Source of the DNA: Cylicocyclus nassatus
Lineage: Eukaryota; Nematoda; Chromadorea; Rhabditida; Strongylidae
NCBI GenBank assembly: GCA_958299035.1
Contig: CATQJL010000305.1
Span: 72,942,792 to 73,006,791, forward strand
DNA: 64,000 nucleotides
Reading direction: 5' to 3'
A program made the position numbers and the translations under genes. Under the pieces are notes generated by a model. The model saw only the letters and a list, made by a program, of their open reading frames with translations, did not search any database and had not been told where the DNA came from. This document shows positions 25,293 to 37,519 of this stretch, one piece after another (the stretch's first letter is position 1; each line of letters starts with the position of its first letter).

Positions 25293-26214
25293 CAAGGTAA
25301 GGATACTTGGTCGAAATGGCGTTTCTATATGAAATGTAGAAGATCTTGTAGAGCATGAAACGCTGATTCCGAATTTTGTTTCGATCCTGTAAAGCGCTTC
25401 TGGGAGGGAAGTTTTGGGGATTTTTTGGAGCTCGAATTTGAACGCGGTGCTACAGTAAAAGCATCCAGAACTGTAGCCCGTGAATTTGAATGAGGACATG
25501 ATTATTGCTAGGGCGCTTTATGCAGCTATTACTTAGTACAATATATTCACGCTAAATATCACTCCTTTCAAGCCTCGAAAGACCTCAACGCCTCTTTTTA
25601 TCTTACAAGGGAATGGTCAGAAGTCGAAGTGGCCAATCCATACAAGCTACATACTATTCGATGCAGCACAGAATGCTGATTTCAAATCTGTCTTTCATAT
25701 CTGCAGAGCGCCTTTGTAGGCGAAGTTATGAGCAGCTAGGGAAAAAACCGTATACAATAATTGCGAAATTAGGCACATTATTGCTTTTTCAGCTCACCTT
25801 CAGGTATGGGTCATATGAAGTGAAATAGCTGCATGTTTTGGTCCAACACTGAGCCGAGAATGGCTTTGTACAACCAATTTTGCACTTCACACACACAATT
25901 CTTTTTAGCAAAATAATGGCCTTCAACGGTTTATAATTTCGTCCACAAAAGCGCTCTGCAGAAAAGGAAGAGAGATTTAGAGTCAGCGTTTTATGCTGCA
26001 TCTAATGGTATGCAGCTTGTACGGATTGGCCACTTCGACTTCTGACCATTTCCTTGTTAGCCAAACCCTCCTTGAATTTTTTCTCAAAAAATTAATATAA
26101 CTCCGCTACCAGAAGCGTTTTGCAGATACAGATTTGTAACTAGTTTTTCATGCTTTATAAGGCAGTATACACTTCACATGGAAACTCCACTTCGACCAAG
26201 GTATCCTTTCGTTG
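25293..26214. mobile_element. Foldback element with TAA target site, carrying a nested Tc4-like MITE
   Basis: Flanked by TAA on both sides. Ends CAAGGTAAGGATACTTGGTC and the complement of CAACGAAAGGATACCTTGGT. The arms are inverted repeats for over 150 bp, including GCGCTTCTGGGAGGGAAGTT against a CGCTTCTGGTAGCGGAGTT-like block. The TNA target and CAA ends place it with the Tc4/Tc5 group. The 25606-26056 MITE sits near its centre. Confidence 0.72.
25606..26056. mobile_element. Tc4/Tc5-like MITE nested in 25293-26214
   Basis: About 451 bp, flanked by TTA. Ends CAAGGGAATGGTCAGAAGTC and GACTTCTGACCATTTCCTTG. Known Tc4 and Tc5 elements use TNA target sites and start with CTAGGGAATG/CAAGGGAAGG-type sequence, so the assignment is by TSD and terminal similarity. 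No transposase. Confidence 0.85.
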
Positions 26215-27612
26215 TAAGATTACGAATTCGTCGCTTTTAGCACATGCCATCTGGGTGATTCTTGAAATTTTTTCCGACTTCTGATGAGAAATAGTCAAGA
26301 AGTGGATAGAGTAGGCATTTTGCACAGCTATCACTATGGACCTCTGCAAGCACCTTGTAGAGATTCTAGAAATATTTTGAAGTAGGCAATTTTTTTGGAA
26401 GGCTCACCTTGTAAACACCTGTGGGAAAATAGGTCAATCAAGCAAATGATTTTTCTATCTATGGTGGTTTTTTTCATTTCGTGGGAGAGTGTAAAAATCA
26501 TTATAATTTTTGTAAGAGCGCGGAGCTATGACAAATCCAAAACTTGATATATCCGAGCAGGCTCCGTATAATTTTAAAATCAGCGTTAGTGATAAACAAT
26601 ATTCAAAATTTCAAATTTCACTTTCAAAGTAAAATTATCATAACTCTAGCAAATGCAGTTAGGTCAAAAATTCTAAAACCTGATATTTTGAAGATTAAGC
26701 CCCACATAATCTAAAAAAACAAATGTGATGATAAACAAGGCTTAAAACTTTCAAAATGTAGAGATTTTCAGCTTTGTCGCTTCGTTTTGTGCGATACTAT
26801 GCTACAAATGTAAAATTCGGAACCTTTTTCGGGAAACATCAAAGTTAGAATTGAAGCAGCTCAAAATGGAGCTTGTTACAAAATGTTTACCCTGTTATTC
26901 ATCTTCATTTTTGAAAGCCTGAAACGATTGTTTTGGAAGTTACTCTGTTGGGATAATAAAAGGGATGGGTAAAAGGCCGCGGAGATCATTCAAGTGATTG
27001 GAAAGCAACTAGCTCTTATATATAACTTCTAGAAAGAAGAAAGGCAGCTCATAATACTGTTGGTAGCGTGTGCTTTTTTCATTCCACATGATTTCACGAT
27101 AGTTTGCACGAATTTTTGGGAACGACCAATTGGCATGAGGTTAAACGACGACTTAACGTTTCCTTACACAAGATCTAGTGCGGAGGACCTACTGAGGGAA
27201 AATTAGGCACCTTGTTCGTTCTTCTTCCAAAAAGCTTTTTTAGGGTCAGAACGATAGCTGCATACTAAGAAGTCCATCATATCTATCCTGGACAAATAAG
27301 GAACTGAAACAGATCTATTGAAATCTATAAAATCAAGCGATATAGTCAAGTTTGATAAAATGCGTATACTCCTTCCAGCAGTTGTATTTCAGCTTCTCAT
27401 GTTGAATGTGATTACATGTTGAACTGTCTTTACATATGAGCACTATACTTATATACTGCATATAATCTCTGGATTTCAAAAATCAGAAATGAGCAAAATG
27501 ACTGATTATCGTATCCATCAAATATAATGTGTGTAGGTGAAAATGTACCTCTATGTACCTTATTCGTATGCCACATTTCATGGACATCGCGTTTAGCGGT
27601 TGTGCAAGGCTA
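26215..27612. other. Unclassified AT-rich stretch
   Basis: No gene, TIR pair or structured RNA recognised. Confidence 0.3.
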
Positions 27613-28075
27613 CTCAGACAGTCGATCGGACCCCTCCGGCGGACAGTCGAAATCTGCCAGAGCCGCGGCGGACCCTGTTGACCAATGAGAGCGGGGCGAG
27701 GGGGCGGTCCCTTCTTGAAACGTCACAAAGAAGGCAGATCGGACCCCTCCGGCGGGCTTGCAAATCTCTCCGCCGCAAGTACGCTAGATTTGCTGGGGTC
27801 GCGGCGCAGAGACTTACCCGCCGCGAGTCCGCCAGATTTGGAAGAGCCGCGGAGCAGAAAATTGGAGGGGTCCGGGACAGAAAATTAGAGGGGTCCGTGA
27901 CAGAAAATGGGAGGCCTCCGGCACAAAATGGGAGGCCTCCGGCGCACAAAGTGGGAGGAGTCCGACGCACAAAATCGGGGGGCTCCGGCGCACGAGTGGC
28001 AGACCCCCCCCCCCGCTGGGGAAACCCCGCGGTCCTGCCATTTCTGCGCCGGAGGGGTCCGATCAACTGTCTGAG
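27613..28075. mobile_element. GC-rich minisatellite element with CTCAGACAG termini
   Basis: About 463 bp, flanked by TA. Inverted ends of about 30 bp read CTCAGACAGT-C/T-GATCGGACC and continue CCTCCGGCG. The interior holds a roughly 20-25-bp degenerate tandem array built from GGGAGGCCTCCGGCACAAAA, GGGGTCCG and CCGCCG units. Long open frames on both strands (Pro/Arg/Gly-rich) are products of composition. The termini resemble those of 20061-21307, which suggests one superfamily. Confidence 0.8.
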
Positions 28076-28346
28076 TAGGTTGGTCTGCGTGTCGCCAACT
28101 TTTGTAAAATAGACTTGGAACGATGAAACTAGCAAGGATAGATGAAGCTTTTGTTGACGTAGTATCGCTAGTAATCTTTGAACCATTCCAAGACTCTGAG
28201 GACGACAAACCCGTTAAGTGGTCAAGCCGATCAAATAAACTTGTCACCGTAACAAACATGTTTGGCACAGCAAAAATGAAAAGGATAAAATCGAGTATTC
28301 TGTAACTTCGTGTTCTTCAAAGAGAAAACTGAAAAAACGCATTATG

Positions 28347-30391
28347 TTAGGTCGATGCAAAAGTTTTGTCATTTATCAAAAGGTACAATAAGGATAAACA
28401 AAACTTTGAGCTGCACCCGATGCAGAATTTCCTCCTCTTTCTAGCTGCTGTGATTCCACTGTGATTGGCTAAAAAAGTTTTAAGATAATTGCTGAAAATT
28501 ACAAGCTTTTGTTTCCACCATGCTCAACTTTCATTAGTTTTCGGTAATCTAATCACTGAAGCAATTTTTCTTCTTTTTAGCTGCTCTTTTGGAAACTTGC
28601 TAAATAATATCCCAAAAGTCTTGAGTTTTTGAAATATTGGTTCGATGCAAAAATAATGGCCGTTTTGCGAATTGTCCTTTGATATGCTATTACTTTTTGA
28701 AAGATCCACATTTTCGTATATGGTAACAATCATCAAAAGCAGCAAATCTTCGCAATACAGCGCACATTTACTTGTACTCACATCGCCAACGGGCAGAAAA
28801 ATATGGATCGAAAAACAAAAAAGGTTTTTCTGCTAAAACCTTATTTTTGACAATTCGTAACTTCAAAGTTTGTTAGTATGAATTATATGTAGCCTACCTT
28901 GTAGCCGCAAGCCAGTAGTACAAAACACAAAAAGATTTTGGACAAAGAAGTTTGCGGGAAAGAAAAAAAATTACAATTTAAAATTCCTCACTTTTTTCAA
29001 CATTTTTTTCAGTGTGCCTCAAAATCCCGAATATCGAATTTTCTGATTTTCTACGTACTGAACAGTGGATGTTTTGGCAAAAACTGCTTATAGAATGTTG
29101 CTCTACGCTTACAAAATTGAACAAAGCTTCGGCGATCGACTTCTTAAGAAGAAAATTATGGATCATAAAATGACCGCAACAGCTCCCCATGTTTAGGCGC
29201 CGATATCTACGTCTGCATAGCTTCAAAGAATGCTGTTAAGTGTGCATAATGTAGACAATTTCTATTACATACAATAATCAAATTTTCGAGGAATTGTCAT
29301 TGATACGCTCTTGAATTCTGCTTAGAAAATGGATGCATTAAAATTCTGATGGATTGATTGCGGTCATTTGAAGCTCAACTTTATAACAGATAAGAGTGGA
29401 ATTTTCAACACCATTAGATAGAGCATGAAAACAGTTCTCGATGGCACACTACATTTATTCTAAAGAAGAAGTACTAATGGGAAAAAGTTACCTTGAAAAA
29501 GGCCTGGAAAATCGGCCATTATTTTTGCACCAACCTAATGCAACCTAATAACATCCATCACCTGTTTACACCAAACACTGTAAAACCTTCAAATGAGTTC
29601 TCAAAATTAGATTATAACTACTACTAAAACTATAACGCAAATGATCGATTTTCGCTTCGGAATATGAAGATTTTAAAACCTAGGGCACGTCAGTGCGCAT
29701 TCGTAAAATTGAGGAATACTGCATTTTGCGCAAAATTCGCTTGCCTCGCCGAGCAAAGCCAACTGTAAGAAAGAGAAAAAAAGTTGCGTTATTGTTTCTG
29801 AACTTTTTACCAATTCATGTTTTACGAGATTAGAATAGGCGACATATAAAATCTGGCTACTCCGAAAAATATACCTAAAAAATTCTGATATTTTAGCTGC
29901 AGAGCTACAGAAGGCAAAAGGTTTGCCCTACCTGCTAGTGAAGCTTCACTAAAAGTTTCCGAACGGAATTTTGAAAATTTACTGAAATTTGGACGTGGTG
30001 AAAACGAAGGACTGTACCCTAATTTTAGTATATAAGACTCACCTTTTTCAATTTTTCAAGCGTGCCGTTCAGTCGCCTCATTGTGTTCCGAAAAACGAGA
30101 CTTATGCCGCACGATACTCTCAGCCAATATGCAGCACTGTAAATAGTTTTTTCGTCCCGATGTCCTTCGGCGTCTCTGTGCTGTTCGATGTTAGAAAAAA
30201 CTCCCCCGTGTGCGCGGAATTAGGGTAATATGCAGCGGTTATCTCAGCACTCTTTCTACGAATCACACCGAGATTGAAAACGAAAGAGGAAGAAATTCTG
30301 CATCGGATACAGCTTGAAGTGTTTGTTTAACTTTAGTGTAGGGGATTTGCGGATCATTTCGAAGAACTGACAGAACTTTGCACTAACCTAA
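28347..30391. mobile_element. Mariner-type element (F8) split by a nested F1 element
   Basis: Left end TTAGGTCGATGCAAAAGTTT and right end the complement of TTAGGTTAGTGCAAAGTTCT. The inverted arms extend for more than 100 bp, sharing CGATGCAGAATTTC-TCCTCTTTC. TA is present at the right. The left flank reads TG, so one target base appears mutated. The F1 copy at 28637-29538 interrupts it. No transposase recognised. Confidence 0.72.
28637..29538. mobile_element. Mariner-type element (F1), second copy, nested in F8
   Basis: Ends TTGGTTCGATGCAAAAATAA and the complement of TTAGGTTGGTGCAAAAATAA. The interior is collinear with 3804-4711 (shared GCCGCAAGCCAGTAGTACAA, GCAGCAAA and AATACAGCGCACATT blocks). 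About 900 bp. Confidence 0.85.
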
Positions 30392-30689
30392 TATATTGTG
30401 CTGTTCTGACGTTATTATGAGTGTGATTTTCGAAACCACTGACAATTCCATACAGGGCCTGGCCCTAGCTGGCACGGGGCAAGTTGGATATCGTTTTTGG
30501 GGCAAAAAGCAAACGGTCGACGTTTCGTTTTTGAGGGGGGGGGGATTTTGGGGAATTTTTCAGGTTTTTAGAGGGGATATCGTTGAGGGTCAAAGGGGAC
30601 TTCGTAAAATTTTGGGAAAGTCAAAGGGGACTTTGTTTTGAAAATTTCCTGGTGCTAGCTCGTGCCGAGCCCTGATTCCATAGGTTTTG

Positions 30690-30860
30690 GCGTTCCCTGT
30701 AGTAGACTCAAAATTCATAACTTCTCACAGAGACTTTCAAACAGCAAGAACTCTTCACAGTTGCAAGGAGTAGTTCATAAAACTCACGTACTGGCAATAT
30801 TGGATTTTTCTGTAACGTTTCAGATTCTTGAGGACCTAACTCAAACTGATCGAAAAACGA
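30690..30860. repeat. Fragment related to mariner-type family F5
   Basis: Shares ordered blocks with 63520-63660: AATTCATAACTTCTC/AATTCGTAACTTTTC, AACAGCA, CTTCACAGTTGCAA-like, and TTTCAGA followed by GACCTAAC. No terminal repeats present. Confidence 0.5.
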
Positions 30861-31005
30861 GACATAGAAACTCATTAGGACTGTACTATAAAGTTTTCTT
30901 CTTTTTGAAAAAAGCAAAAATGCAAATCTGCCCAGATATCGAAATAAGGTTTTTTTTCAAATTAAAGGTTGAGCTTTTGGACCGACTCAATAGTTTCTAA
31001 CACGT

Positions 31006-31099
31006 ATTCGTCGTTCTTACAAAAGGTGAAAAGTTGTTATCCATTGAACAGTATTCGTCGTTCTTACAAAAGGTGAAAACAGTCGTTATCTATTAAACA
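31006..31099. repeat. 47-bp tandem duplication
   Basis: ATTCGTCGTTCTTACAAAAG followed by GTGAAAA occurs at 31006 and 31053, with diverged remainders of each unit. Confidence 0.8.
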
Positions 31100-31555
31100 T
31101 TTAACCTACATCTGAACGAATAGACAGTTTTGAAAGAATAGTCCGTCCCACACAAACTCAGACAAGAGATCGCATGTAAAATGTGTTTGAGAGCATAACT
31201 TAGAGATTGGCGCAGAGATGGTGCGTTAGCGATTGTATTCGTATCAAACCAGACCGACCGCATTACGAGACGGGAGCTTGTCGGGTGCAGGCTATGACCT
31301 GGAAAACTATCCTCGTAAGGATTCCCGCGCCCGCATGTCTATATAAGTCGTCCTCTAACAGCACTGGGGACGTGCTTGGATTAAACCTTCAATATATCGT
31401 AGTAAAGTGACAGTTCCGCGCTTTCGAGAGAACAAAATGCTAGCGGCGATTTACGGCGGCTGGACGCGGTATGAAAGCATCCTCATCATGCTAAGCAAAC
31501 ATATTTTTGGGAATTTCTAGGTTTTTAAGCTTTTTACAAGCTAGGCTCGGCGGCC

Positions 31556-31592
31556 GGTTTAGTTACCCAATTTTTCGAAAAAAAAGTTTGAG
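31556..31592 (+). other. SL1-like spliced-leader sequence split by 13 bp
   Basis: Reads GGTTTAGTTACCCAA, a 13-bp TTTTTCGAAAAAA palindrome, then AAGTTTGAG. The nematode SL1 leader begins GGTTTAATTACCCAA and ends AAGTTTGAG, so both halves match with one substitution. No GT donor follows the final GAG, so it is not an intact SL RNA gene. It may be a genomic trace of a trans-spliced RNA insertion, or coincidence. Confidence 0.4.
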
Positions 31593-32268
31593 CATAGTTT
31601 GTTTTTTCCCGCACAGGCAAATTAATAGCGTGTGTTCGCATATTGAAATCACTATACAAGTCTTCACCATGACAAAGAACTATGGACTGTCTGTAAACTG
31701 CACTCTTGACTTCACATTACTCTGTATAATTCAACTCCTCACAGCCTTAGCTTTATTATAAACTGGTCAACATGACTTGCAAACTTTCCTGCAGTATTTG
31801 CACTTGCAATCGACGAGAATAAAATCATCACAGAACCTCTGAAACAATTTACACATTTAAAATAAATTTAAAGTGAATGTTGCTTCTTGCTTCTTTGACT
31901 TGCCTGGGGTGTGATCAATGGCAGGTATGGTAGTCCCTTCTAAAATAAAAGTTGAGATTAAAATAATGTAAGCAAAAGCAAATAATGTAAATGTAAGCAT
32001 AACTCCCATCAGGTGCATATTCGGATACCCAAACCTTCATTTTGAAACATAAATACGTGATACATGTACATTGTATCCCAGCTAAAGCGCTGGGTGGTAA
32101 CAAAACCAATACCAGTTGCTCAGGTCAAATTTTTTTCAAGTATTATTCCATCCAATTATAGTAATTCTTCATTCCCTCAAGGATTCATCGTTATATTTTA
32201 TCTGCGCCTACCACATTCAAGGACTATCAGCATGATAAGCTTCTTATCCCCAGCAATGACTGCTGATA

Positions 32269-33405
32269 CAGGGTGTCTCAAAAAGATGTGCACATTGTTT
32301 GATTGTTAATAACTCTCTTGCTTTCATGTCTTTTGCCGAGCTTGAGGTACCATTCTTTAGAGCGAGGTTCAACTTACAAGGAAATGGTCAGAAGTCGAAG
32401 TGGCCAATTCATACAAGCTGCATATCATTCGATGCAGCATAATATGCTGATTTCATATCTGTCTTCCATATCTGCACAGCGCCTTTGTAGTCGAAGTTGC
32501 GAGCAGCTTTACTGCGAAAAAGCCGCGTACAAATATTGCAAAATTAAGCAGATTATTGCTCTTTCAGCTCACCTCTAGGTACGGGTAACATGAAGTGACC
32601 TAGTTGCATGTTTTGGTCCAACACTGAGCCGAGAGTGGCTTTGTACGGCCAAGTTTGCATTTTACACGCACAATATCTTAGCAAAATAATGACCTTCAAA
32701 TGCTTATAATTTCGTCCACAAAAGGGCTCTGCAAATAAGGAAGATAGATTTAGAATCAGCGTTTTATGCTGCATCTAACGGTTTGCAACTTGTATGGATT
32801 GGCCACTTCGACTTCTGACCACTCCCCTGTTAGATTTACAGTTCGAAGCGAATTATCAGCCGCCCTTCATTACTGTAGGATTACGGCAGGAACTTCGAGG
32901 AGGATTTCAAGCCATTGAAAGCGGTATTCTGCCTTAGAAAGAAAACCAAACAAGCCAGAACTCTTAAACTGGGTTAATCAAAGTCGCTGATTCTAGATAT
33001 GAAAGACGCACCTCAGGACAGTGTTTCTTTCATGAGTTATTTCAGATTTAGGGTAACAACTAATTTTCCAATGTTCGTCAGAATTGTGAATGCGCCATTA
33101 AGAAAGCTCGAAAAACTGGTGGAGAATTGTGTACCGAATTCAGCACGCCTGAAAGCCTTGTACACAAATTTTTAGATTTTTTTGAAATTATTGCATCAAA
33201 AGGCCTATTCTATGTACAGTGACGCTCTATGCTGAAAGTTAATACCGTAGTCCTACAGTAATGAAGACCGATTAGTGATTCGCTTTATACTGTAAATCTA
33301 ATTTATCCTCGCTTTACAGAATGGTACCTCAAGCTCGGCAAAAGATATGAAAACAAAAGAATTATTAATGATCAAACAGTGTGCATATCTTTTTGGGACA
33401 CTTTG
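32269..33405. mobile_element. CAGGGTGTC mariner-type element (F4) with nested Tc4-like MITE
   Basis: Ends CAGGGTGTCTCAAAAAGATG and the complement of CAAAGTGTCCCAAAAAGATA, flanked by TA. Removing 32377-32829 leaves about 680 bp, matching the 676-bp relative at 21948. Shared interior blocks include GGTACCATTCTTTAGAGC and CATTACTGTAGGATTACGG. Confidence 0.85.
32377..32829. mobile_element. Tc4/Tc5-like MITE nested in 32269-33405
   Basis: About 453 bp, flanked by TTA. Ends CAAGGAAATGGTCAGAAGTC and GACTTCTGACCACTCCCCTG. Collinear with 25606-26056 throughout. Confidence 0.87.
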
Positions 33406-34098
33406 TATAAAAGAGTTGAATGCTTTCCGCGAAAACTTCGAAAAATGTTTTACGCAACAAGCTACGAGCTTGTTTCTCATGAACGTCTCCTTCCGATTCA
33501 TTTTGCACACTATTCTTCTCTTGCATTTGTTTAACTCGTTCAGCATCTCTTCGGCTTCGTTGATGGACTTCGAAAGCAAAACAATATCATCTGCGGATTT
33601 ATCCACGCGTATTTCTTCGTCTCCCAATCGAGCGAAATTACACCACATGAATAGCTTAGGCGACAAATCACCTATTCGTACTCTTTTTCCCATTTGAATT
33701 TGGAGCGGCTGGTCGAACAGCTGCATCGTGGTGTTACTTCCTTTGTTGCACTCTGCTATGCTCCTTATGATGTTGAGTCCACACGGTAGTCGTCAAAGCA
33801 GTCAGAACGGCGTGAACTTTGATGCTTTCGGAAGCCTTTTCTAATCGAAATACGTGAGGATCAAGGGCACGTGTTCCACCAGTCAGATTAACCCGACCCT
33901 CAAGATTTGGATGTGATCGATGCAGCGTTCTTTACGGAATCCTGCTTGCCAGATATTTGTGCTTTGTCCAACACTCTCGATATAAACGACTTGATGTTTA
34001 TTATAAAAAGCTTGCAAAACAAACTTAACAAACTGATCGGTCAACAGTTCTTGAAGTGTTCTTCGAAGTATCAACTTTAGAAATTTCACTCTTTTCAT
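33406..34098 (-). pseudogene. RTE-like LINE reverse transcriptase relic
   Basis: Reading the minus strand 5' to 3' gives ordered reverse-transcriptase blocks in shifting frames. First is QAGFRKERCIDHIQ (near 33960-33900), then a KAFDSVEHHAIL-like patch (around 33840), MQLFDQPLQIQMGKRVRIGD, LSPKLF, and SADDIVLLSKS with NEAEEMLNEL. The SADD stands where an active enzyme has FADD, so the polymerase box is altered. Frameshifts separate the blocks. The order and wording match RTE-clade non-LTR elements common in nematodes. The 3' side abuts the F4 mariner end at 33405. No endonuclease half was found upstream. Confidence 0.85.
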
Positions 34099-37000
34099 AT
34101 AAATAAACGTTTCAACTTTATTTACATGCTTTGCTGTACAAGGGAGTTACCCAAAACAGCGAAGGTGAGTACACCATCAAGGTCCTCTCTGCCCATTGCA
34201 TATGCGCTCTTCAGCTACAAGCTTGCTATGGGTGATTCCAACACGATTGTAGTGCCAGTGGAAGACAAATCTAGAGTCAGAACGTCTGGGGTTTCGGAAT
34301 AATGAGAAAATTGTCTGTTGGGTTCTCTACGCTGCAAAGCTTTCCTTCAAAATTCATCTATATGGGAAGAGCGAAATGCTGCTGCACACAAATCACCTAA
34401 AAGGCTTCAAGCGAAGGTCAGGCACAGGGTCAGGCGTGAGGTGTAGCAGGCCACTCTTGGATATTCGTTAACAGTACCAGATAAGCCCATGCAAAAAGCG
34501 AATACGCTGGTATATTGGCCTATCACTGTATACGTCGTACGTGTGTACGTCGTAAAAGCATAATGCAGAGTACTTCTAAGCATGATGAGTATAGTTTGCC
34601 TACCTAGCATGTCAAATAACCTCTGTGGAACAGATTTGAGCAAATTTTCGAGGTTTCCATATATTGGGCAACTTAGCTGAAGTGGTCATCTGCAACCACA
34701 TTAAATTTGTTTTCAAGATGAGTTAGCTGTCTCTTTCTGCACTTAGCACGAAGCACATACTCCTTCTTTGCCCACATCAAGAATCCCACTTCACATAACC
34801 GCCAAATGGAATTAGAAGCCGGCCAAAACCTCATTAACCCTATTTCGCTTTCATTGTCTCAGACTAGAGAAGATGAATCAGGCTCAATAGTAATTCTTTA
34901 TTGTTTATTATACATTAATTGCGTCTTGTGCAAACTGCGAGCCTTAGGATGTCGTATATATTTTTTCCTCCATCGCAAGTGCACAGTGATGCAGACCTAC
35001 CATGCTAGCGTAATCCAATAATTTCCATAAACGTTGTAGGGAAACCCGCTATATTTTCTTTTATGAGAAACAGTCTCAGGGCCGGTGTAATCTGCACTTT
35101 CTGGTGGGATTATAGATTCCAGCAAGCTGGCAAACATTGCGGGAAGTTGCCAACTTCGGCGACAGCTCGCCGACTAGTTATCGGCTATAGTTTCGTCTCA
35201 TCTTAGTCCACAGTTGTTGTCTCTATGAGAATTTTGACGACGCAGTGAAAAAACCCTCGCAAAGCAATAACATCTGCGTTCCATGCATGCGTTGTTGACT
35301 TTGGGCGCGGTCGTTTTAACCAATAAACAACTCGGTCACTTTTTGCTGTTCGCAAAACATTAGCAGGGAAGCACAACCGGTGGCTCTTATAAGAGGACAT
35401 GATCAATGCATTGCGTGATAGGCGCTGACCTAATAGAACAGTTGGTCTAAATGGACGCCATAGGACGAATTGTTGCAAAGGGGTTATGAACGCAAAAGAA
35501 GACGATTCTGCTGAAGTTTTGCAATTATGCCAGACTCTTCCTTCATTCATATCATCAAATCAATCAACCCCCCTCCCCTCCCAAATAACGACAAAAATGA
35601 TAATATAATATTTTGGTGAGTAGTAGAATTTTTTGATTAATTTGTTTAAATTGGGTGATATGCCGCATTAACCAAACTGGAAAGAAAGATGCCAGCACCT
35701 CGATATGGTAAGGGGACGTCGAGATGCCGGACACTTCTCTTTCTCAAAAGTGCACGCTATTTCTCGTGCTCCTTGGCCTTACTGCAGCTGCCACCTGCCA
35801 GCTGCCGGCAGGTTGCCGGCAACTGAGGCGTGAAGTTGCCGGTTGCTCCTCCTGCGCTTCCCAATATTAACCTGTAAGAAGATCCCTGGAACTTCACATC
35901 TTCATGGGGAGGGGGGAGGGGGGGTTGAGTCGCGGTGGAACCTTTATCCAAAAATTTTTGTAAAAAATGACTTGACAACCTAGATTTGGGATCTTAGTTT
36001 CCGGCGACTTCAAGGCAAGGTGCCAGCGACTCGCCGTTGAGACCTGCCACCAAGTTGCGGGATCATTACCGACCCAGATGTATATCCTCTTACGAAGAAA
36101 AGAATTTTGCGGTTTCAACAATATATGAAACGCGGATCTTTGAATGCCCGGAGGTAAATCAATGGGATATCCAATCCTAAGAAGCTGTGCTAGCGTTGTG
36201 GCACACCTCAATAATTTTATCATAGAAAAGTTTTATCGGAAATGGTTGGATAGCTTGAGTCTCCTAGTTTACACAGAAGCAGTTTGAATCTGATTTGCAT
36301 TTTTTCCCTCGAGTGATAGTAGTCGAATACCAACTACTGAAAGCGGAAAATGCGTAGAGCAAATTCTTGGCTGGCTTCTATTTCCATTGCTTGAAGGTTA
36401 TTTGAAGTAAAAGTTTCAGCCTATACTAGTAAGGAGAGTGCTCTGAACTGGGAGCAAAAAGAGGTAGCCAACTCATTTTTGAAATAAAGTTCATTTTTGG
36501 AAAAGACCATTTTTACTAGGTTGCAGAGTATTTGAAAACTTTAGAAAAACTTGGTTCACGTGGGTGTTACATGCTAATTTTGAGAATAATTTGAGTTATG
36601 CTTAATAAGGCCTCTCTATGCCTACAGTTGGCAAACGTAATCTAGAAAGGTTTTATTGAGACCCAATTGAGATGGGGATCGTATTTGGCGGTCGCGTTCC
36701 ATAGCTCTTGCTCGACCCTGGTCGACCACATTATCGTCATAGCAGCCCTATTCTTCTGCCGTGCTCACTGCCTTTTTGGAGATGCACGATTCAGCTAAAA
36801 GCGGGGAGGAACTCCTAATGTAGCGATATGCAAGGATGTCGTATAGAAGGTCAAAGAACATGGAACTCATACCTTTTTGTGAATCACATTGAGAAAAACC
36901 GACGAGGAACTAGTAACTGCCTATGGGTTTAACAAGATTTCGCAGCGTATGCACACGTGCATGAAGATATGGGGTGTGCGCTGCGTACGCCGAGCAGTCT

Positions 37001-37376
37001 GGTCCAACCTTATGAAGCAATTGAAATCTGCGGTAACTGTTTTTAATGGTAAGGAATGCTGCATCTCACCTTAAACACTATCAAAAATTGCGTAATCAAA
37101 AAAGGGCTAGATCCAAATACGTTTTATCTAGAGCACCTTGGTGAACGTTGCAGCTTCGCAAAAGGGTCTTCGGTAGGCAGAATAAACAGTGACATTACAG
37201 AAAAAAGGGAATCGTAGGAAGTACCGATCCCTCACCAGGCCAATCCAGCCTACGGAAATCCTTGCTCAACGAAGTTCGAAAACCGTCACAACCTTCCATG
37301 CTCAGCATGTTCTAATGTTAGAATATACAGTGCTGGACATAATTATAATTGTTGTTGCAAAAACCATCACCATGTA
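34099..37376. other. Unclassified intergenic stretch
   Basis: No gene supported. A cluster of GTTGCCGGCAACT-like and CTGCCGGCAGG short palindromes lies at 35780-35850, with related GTTGCCAAC/CGCCGAC motifs near 35145-35175 and 36000-36060. These may be diverged ends of an old foldback element. The short palindrome TACGTCGTACG is near 34530. Confidence 0.3.
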
Positions 37377-37519
37377 CAATACCGCTCACATTTTTTGAAA
37401 ATTAGACGCGAATGTATGGACATGCATGAACATGTGCGGACATGTCCATACATCAGCGTCGCGCGGCCATATCTCGCTTCAGAGTGGACGAATTCTGAAT
37501 CCAAAGCCACCATTCGATT

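Larger units (their letters stand above)
30392..32268. other. Unclassified stretch with an F5 fragment, a small tandem repeat and an SL1-like sequence
   Basis: 30690-30860 resembles the interior of the 63152-63849 element. A 47-bp tandem duplication lies at about 31006-31099. An SL1-like sequence is at 31556-31592. GC-rich unclassified sequence at 31200-31400. No gene supported. Confidence 0.4.

Noticed and set aside
27600..28268. Pro/Arg/Gly-rich frames of 127-190 codons on both strands
   Set aside because: They are produced by a GC-rich minisatellite inside an inverted-repeat element; frames are open on both strands simultaneously.
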